The translations under genes and the position numbers were made by a program. Below are positions 21,049 to 23,677 of a stretch of DNA of 23,677 bases, one piece after another; within the stretch, counting starts at the first letter, position 1, and each line of letters begins with the position of its first letter. Origin of the DNA: Syntrophaceae bacterium UBA4059 (GTDB lineage Bacteria; Desulfobacterota; Syntrophia; Syntrophales; Smithellaceae); NCBI GenBank assembly GCA_002382045.1, contig DFZJ01000163.1:1-23677 (forward strand), written 5' to 3'. The notes below the pieces were generated by a model, which had not been told where the DNA came from, made no database searches, and saw nothing but the letters and a program-made list of their open reading frames with translations.

Positions 21049-22101
21049 ATGATGTTCAAGACCAGAATGACGGAAATGTTCGGCATCGATCATCCGATAA
21101 TGCTTGCCGGGATGAACTGGATTACGGAGCCCAAACTGGTTTCGGCGGTGTGCAACGCCGGGGGGTTGGGACTCTTGGCCATCGCGCGCTGCACCCCGAA
21201 GGAAACGCGTGAAAACATCCGCCAGATCCGCCAGATGACGGATAAGCCTTTCGGCATCAATCAGATTCTGGTGGGACCGGGTGCCAAAGAAAATATCGCC
21301 GTCGCGATCGAAGAGAAAGTTCCGGTGATCAACTATTCGCTGGGGAAACCCTGGTTTGTGAACGACGTGCATGCCTATGGCGGCAAAGTGGTGGGCACGA
21401 TTGCCATCGCCAGGCATGCGGCCAAAGCCGTGCAGTTGGGCTGCGACGCGCTGGTGGTGACCGGACATGAAGCGGCGGCGCACGGCGCTGCGGCCACATC
21501 CATGGTTCTTATTCCTCTGGTGGCGTCCACGGTCAAAGTGCCTTTGATTGCCGCGGGCGGGTTTTATGACGGACGCGGCCTTGCGGCGGCGCTGGCTCTG
21601 GGCGCGGACGGCATTTCGATGGGCAGCCGTTTCATGGTGGTCAAGGAAAGCATGGTGCATGACAACTTCAAAAGATTGTGCATGGAGGCGACCGAGCAGG
21701 ATACCCTCTATGACAACGTGTTTGACGGCATGGATGGCCGTGTGCTGAAAACCAAAGAAGCCGAAGCGATGACCAAACGGGGCTTCCCGGTGGTGGAAGC
21801 CGTCAAGGGGGCGCTCCTGGTCAAAAAGCTGATGAATCTGTCTTTTGCCAAATTTGTGGGGGTCAGCATTGAAATGCTCAAAGCCGAAGAAGGCCATCCC
21901 CTGATGGTGCTGGCGCGCCAGGCCGTGGGCAACATGAAACATCTCAAAGCGCTCAACGAGGGCGATGTGGAAGGCGGCATCCTTTTTGCGGGGCAGTGCT
22001 GCGGCGGCATTACCGACAACCCGACCACCAAAGAACTGATTGACCGCGTCATGCGAGAAGCGGATGCGGCACTGGCTAAATTGACCAGTTACAAGGCATA
22101 A
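21049..22101 (+). CDS. Nitronate monooxygenase / 2-nitropropane dioxygenase family FMN enzyme
   Basis: 350 residues from ATG 21049; the next codon is also ATG (21052) and has better spacing to AGGAG at 21041-21045. The TIM-barrel FMN pattern is clear: MFGIDHPIMLAGMNWITEPK, CNAGGLGLLAIA, then KPFGINQILV, DALVVTGHEAAAHGA with the family's histidine region (usually EAGGHxG), and IAAGGFYDGRGLAAALALGA ending in SMGSRF for phosphate binding. Members oxidise alkyl nitronates or act as FabK-like enoyl-ACP reductases. In an anaerobe an oxygen-using role is unlikely, so another reductase-like activity is plausible. EAAAHGA instead of EAGGH.G suggests a separate subgroup. The gene is followed after 61 bp by the histidine phosphatase gene. 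Confidence 0.9.
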   Translation: MMFKTRMTEMFGIDHPIMLAGMNWITEPKLVSAVCNAGGLGLLAIARCTPKETRENIRQIRQMTDKPFGINQILVGPGAKENIAVAIEEKVPVINYSLGKPWFVNDVHAYGGKVVGTIAIARHAAKAVQLGCDALVVTGHEAAAHGAAATSMVLIPLVASTVKVPLIAAGGFYDGRGLAAALALGADGISMGSRFMVVKESMVHDNFKRLCMEATEQDTLYDNVFDGMDGRVLKTKEAEAMTKRGFPVVEAVKGALLVKKLMNLSFAKFVGVSIEMLKAEEGHPLMVLARQAVGNMKHLKALNEGDVEGGILFAGQCCGGITDNPTTKELIDRVMREADAALAKLTSYKA

Positions 22102-22162
22102 ATAAAAAATCCGGATGGCGGCAGGACTGGCATGGCCGGTCGTGGTCCGCCAGGGTGATGAT

Positions 22163-22795
22163 ATGCAATTGATCCTGATTCGTCACGGCGAAACGCAGTG
22201 GAATAAAGAGGGCAGGGTTCAGGGGATAAGCGATATTGAGCTCTCCTCTGCAGGCATGGAGCAGGCCCGCCGACTGGCCCTGTCTCTCAAAGATTCCGAT
22301 ATCGGCGTCCTTCACGCCAGTCCCTTGAAAAGGGCGTATCGGACAGCCGAAATCATCAACAGCTTTCACCAAAAAAAGATAGCCGTTCATCCTGAACTGA
22401 TGGAGATGGATCAGGGGGATTTTGAAGGCTTGTCTTTTAAAGAGTTGATGGCCCGTGAAAAAGAATTTATCCACCGGTGGATTGCCGACCCGGCATCCGT
22501 CAGAATGCCGGGTGGAGAATCTCTGGCCGATGTGCAGACGCGGGCCTGGCAGCCCATTGAAAAAATTATTGCCGGTTCACAAAACGCACTGGTTGTTGCG
22601 CACAACTTCACCATCGCGGCGATTCTGTGCCGTCTGCGCAATATCAGCCTCTCCGAATTTCGCAAAACTTGCGTGGATACAGCCTCTAAAACGGTGATCC
22701 ATATCCGAAACGGAGAGACACACATTGAGACGATCAACGACATCAGTCATTTGAATATGCCGCCGGAGCCTGATACAGTAAGAGATGACTCATGA
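22163..22795 (+). CDS. Histidine phosphatase (phosphoglycerate-mutase-like) family protein
   Basis: 210 residues from ATG 22163, where AGGGTG lies 5 nt upstream and the strand MQLILIRHGETQWN begins at once; a start 16 codons earlier would add an untypical tail. His8 in LIRHGE is the phosphate acceptor, SPLKRAYRTAEII is the second arginine block, MEMDQGDFEGLSF carries the acid, and ALVVAHNFTIAAIL the second histidine. The family covers cobalamin-pathway CobC, sugar-phosphate phosphatases and others; the substrate is not evident. The stop overlaps the start of the next (broken) gene (ATGA). Confidence 0.9.
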   Translation: MQLILIRHGETQWNKEGRVQGISDIELSSAGMEQARRLALSLKDSDIGVLHASPLKRAYRTAEIINSFHQKKIAVHPELMEMDQGDFEGLSFKELMAREKEFIHRWIADPASVRMPGGESLADVQTRAWQPIEKIIAGSQNALVVAHNFTIAAILCRLRNISLSEFRKTCVDTASKTVIHIRNGETHIETINDISHLNMPPEPDTVRDDS

Positions 22796-23462
22796 ATGAT
22801 CAGTTGACTTTCATATTACCCGATGATCTGGACCGCGGAAAACTCAAAGCCATCTATGAAGATCTCTATCCCGTATATGACGAGATTCTGCAGTCGCTCC
22901 ATCTGCAGGTGCGCACGGCCCTGGAAGCAGACGGCAGCTTTCCCACCATCAAATATCGCGCCTGTTGAACCTATCGATATGGATTCGATCATGGGGGAGG
23001 CGAATCTGGAGAAAGCATTGCTGGCCGCGCTCACGGCGCACAGCGGCGGGCAACTGGAAAATGCCGTCGAGATTTATACGTCGATTCTGCGTTTGAAAAT
23101 AAAAGATAAGGTCCGGTCACTCGTTTACAATCACCGGGGCTTTCGCCCTGTCCGATTATCCCAGGGCGATCCGTGATTTTACCAAGTCCATCCGCTACGA
23201 TCCTGATAATGTGCGTTGTTACAATAACCGGGCGCTGACTTTCCGCGTTGTAAAACGCTATGACCGTTCCCTGGAAGATTACGACCGGTCCATCACCATC
23301 AATCCCTGTCTGATCGACGGTTTATGGGGACGTGCCCAGACCGCCTTTGAAATGAAACTTTATTCACAGGCCCTGTCCGATTGCGAGAAGGCGTTGAGCA
23401 TCCAGAGTGATTTTGCTCCGGCGCAATCCCTGATCAAGCGGCTCAATAAATTGATTTTCTGA
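22792..23462 (+). pseudogene. Decayed RelA/SpoT-type (p)ppGpp synthetase with C-terminal TPRs
   Basis: Reading starts at ATG 22792, overlapping the phosphatase stop. MNDQLTFILPDDLDRGKLKA is followed by YDEILQSLHLQVRTALEADG and SFPTIKYR, the N-terminal start of a RelA/SpoT synthetase domain, then a TGA at 22966. In the next frame PVEPIDMDSIMGEANLEKAL follows, then GGQLENAVEIYTSILRLKIK, a TPR start. The whole nucleotide-binding core that should lie between is missing. A second frameshift near 23136-23141 moves to AFALSDYPRAIRDFTKSIRY and the remaining TPRs, ending at 23462. RelA/SpoT domains followed by TPRs are known from deltaproteobacteria. This copy cannot make (p)ppGpp. Confidence 0.8.
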
Positions 23463-23640
23463 TGGTCCCGGTGAACCAGTATTGCTTTATCATGTTGCTG
23501 CCGCCGGCAGCGGCACTGTTTGAATTAATGAGCGCATCTGCGATTTGCGGCCGGTTCCTGAAATAAAAAGCGAGAAAAAGATGGATGCGCTGAAAAAAAA
23601 ATTGCAGAGACAGTTTATGGAGAAATACAAAAAGAGATAG
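23462..23640 (+). pseudogene. Possible broken small gene after the RelA-TPR remnant
   Basis: An ATG at 23462 overlaps the preceding stop (TGATG), and the frame reads MVPVNQYCFIMLLPPAAALF before a stop near 23567. Another frame, open from 23524, reads NERICDLRPVPEIKSEKKM, then DALKKKLQRQFMEKYKKR and a stop at 23638-23640. The second part has the basic, helical look of a genuine C-terminus. One frameshift around 23515-23535 would join both into a protein of about 60 residues. No family recognised. Nothing can be said about 23641-23677. Confidence 0.4.
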
Positions 23641-23677
23641 ATCGTCTTATGGGTCGATATTCTTTGGAGAAAGACAA

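Noticed and set aside
21004..21942. 312-codon minus-strand frame across the nitronate monooxygenase gene
   Set aside because: His- and Arg-rich shadow of the conserved plus-strand barrel.
1..23677. CRISPR array or phage genes
   Set aside because: No regularly spaced repeats and no phage structural, integrase or lysis genes were seen.

Overview
The window reads as a chromosomal segment of an anaerobic, moderately GC-rich Gram-negative bacterium. The best guess is a deltaproteobacterium of the Syntrophus/Smithella (Syntrophales, Desulfobacterota) type. The guess rests on gene content: a split ADP-forming acyl-CoA synthetase beside a thiolase, a geranylgeranyl-reductase-family flavoprotein, cyclopropane fatty-acid synthase, a UbiA prenyltransferase, and a RelA/SpoT protein that carried C-terminal TPRs. 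No rRNA or marker gene fixes the taxon.

Layout. 1-1113: 3' part of a fused PabB-PabC folate gene, then tRNA-Arg(ACG) with its own promoter and terminator. 1541-2302: an exported coiled-coil protein with a BamE-like C-terminus. 2456-5109: a MarR regulator followed by alpha and beta subunits of an ADP-forming acyl-CoA synthetase, convergent across a bidirectional terminator with a thiolase (5276-6637, minus). Acyl-CoA cleavage or formation coupled to ATP is the evident theme. 6859-9906: a TVP38/DedA membrane protein, a UbiA prenyltransferase and cyclopropane fatty-acid synthase, a membrane-lipid group. 10016-10972: a SET-domain methyltransferase and a Cys-rich YkgJ-type protein. 11167-12596 (minus): a DUF188 protein and an RluA pseudouridine synthase, translationally coupled.

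12858-15893 is a two-gene signalling unit with a very good promoter and an 8-bp dyad over its -35 box. An NMT1/THI5-like periplasmic binding protein overlaps a Cache-HAMP-SpoIIE phosphatase gene, with no permease or ATPase nearby. 15983-16236 (minus) is a frameshifted ParE-like toxin. 16566-18518 pairs a phosphoribosylanthranilate-isomerase-like protein lacking the catalytic Cys with a geranylgeranyl-reductase-family FAD protein. Then come a small Cys-rich reading frame, an ABM monooxygenase and a WbuC-type cupin.

19971-20765 is an accessory patch: a transposase 3' remnant abutting a DUF4160-DUF2442 pair. 21049-22795 holds a nitronate-monooxygenase-family enzyme with a strong promoter and a histidine phosphatase. 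The right end (22792-23640) is decayed: a RelA/SpoT-TPR gene with its synthetase core deleted and a further frameshift, and another broken short reading frame after it.

Best candidates for something new are the binding-protein/phosphatase pair, the Cys-less PRAI paralogue coupled to the reductase, and several exact dyad operators overlapping good sigma-70-type promoters. All product names come from motif reading by eye; no database search was run.
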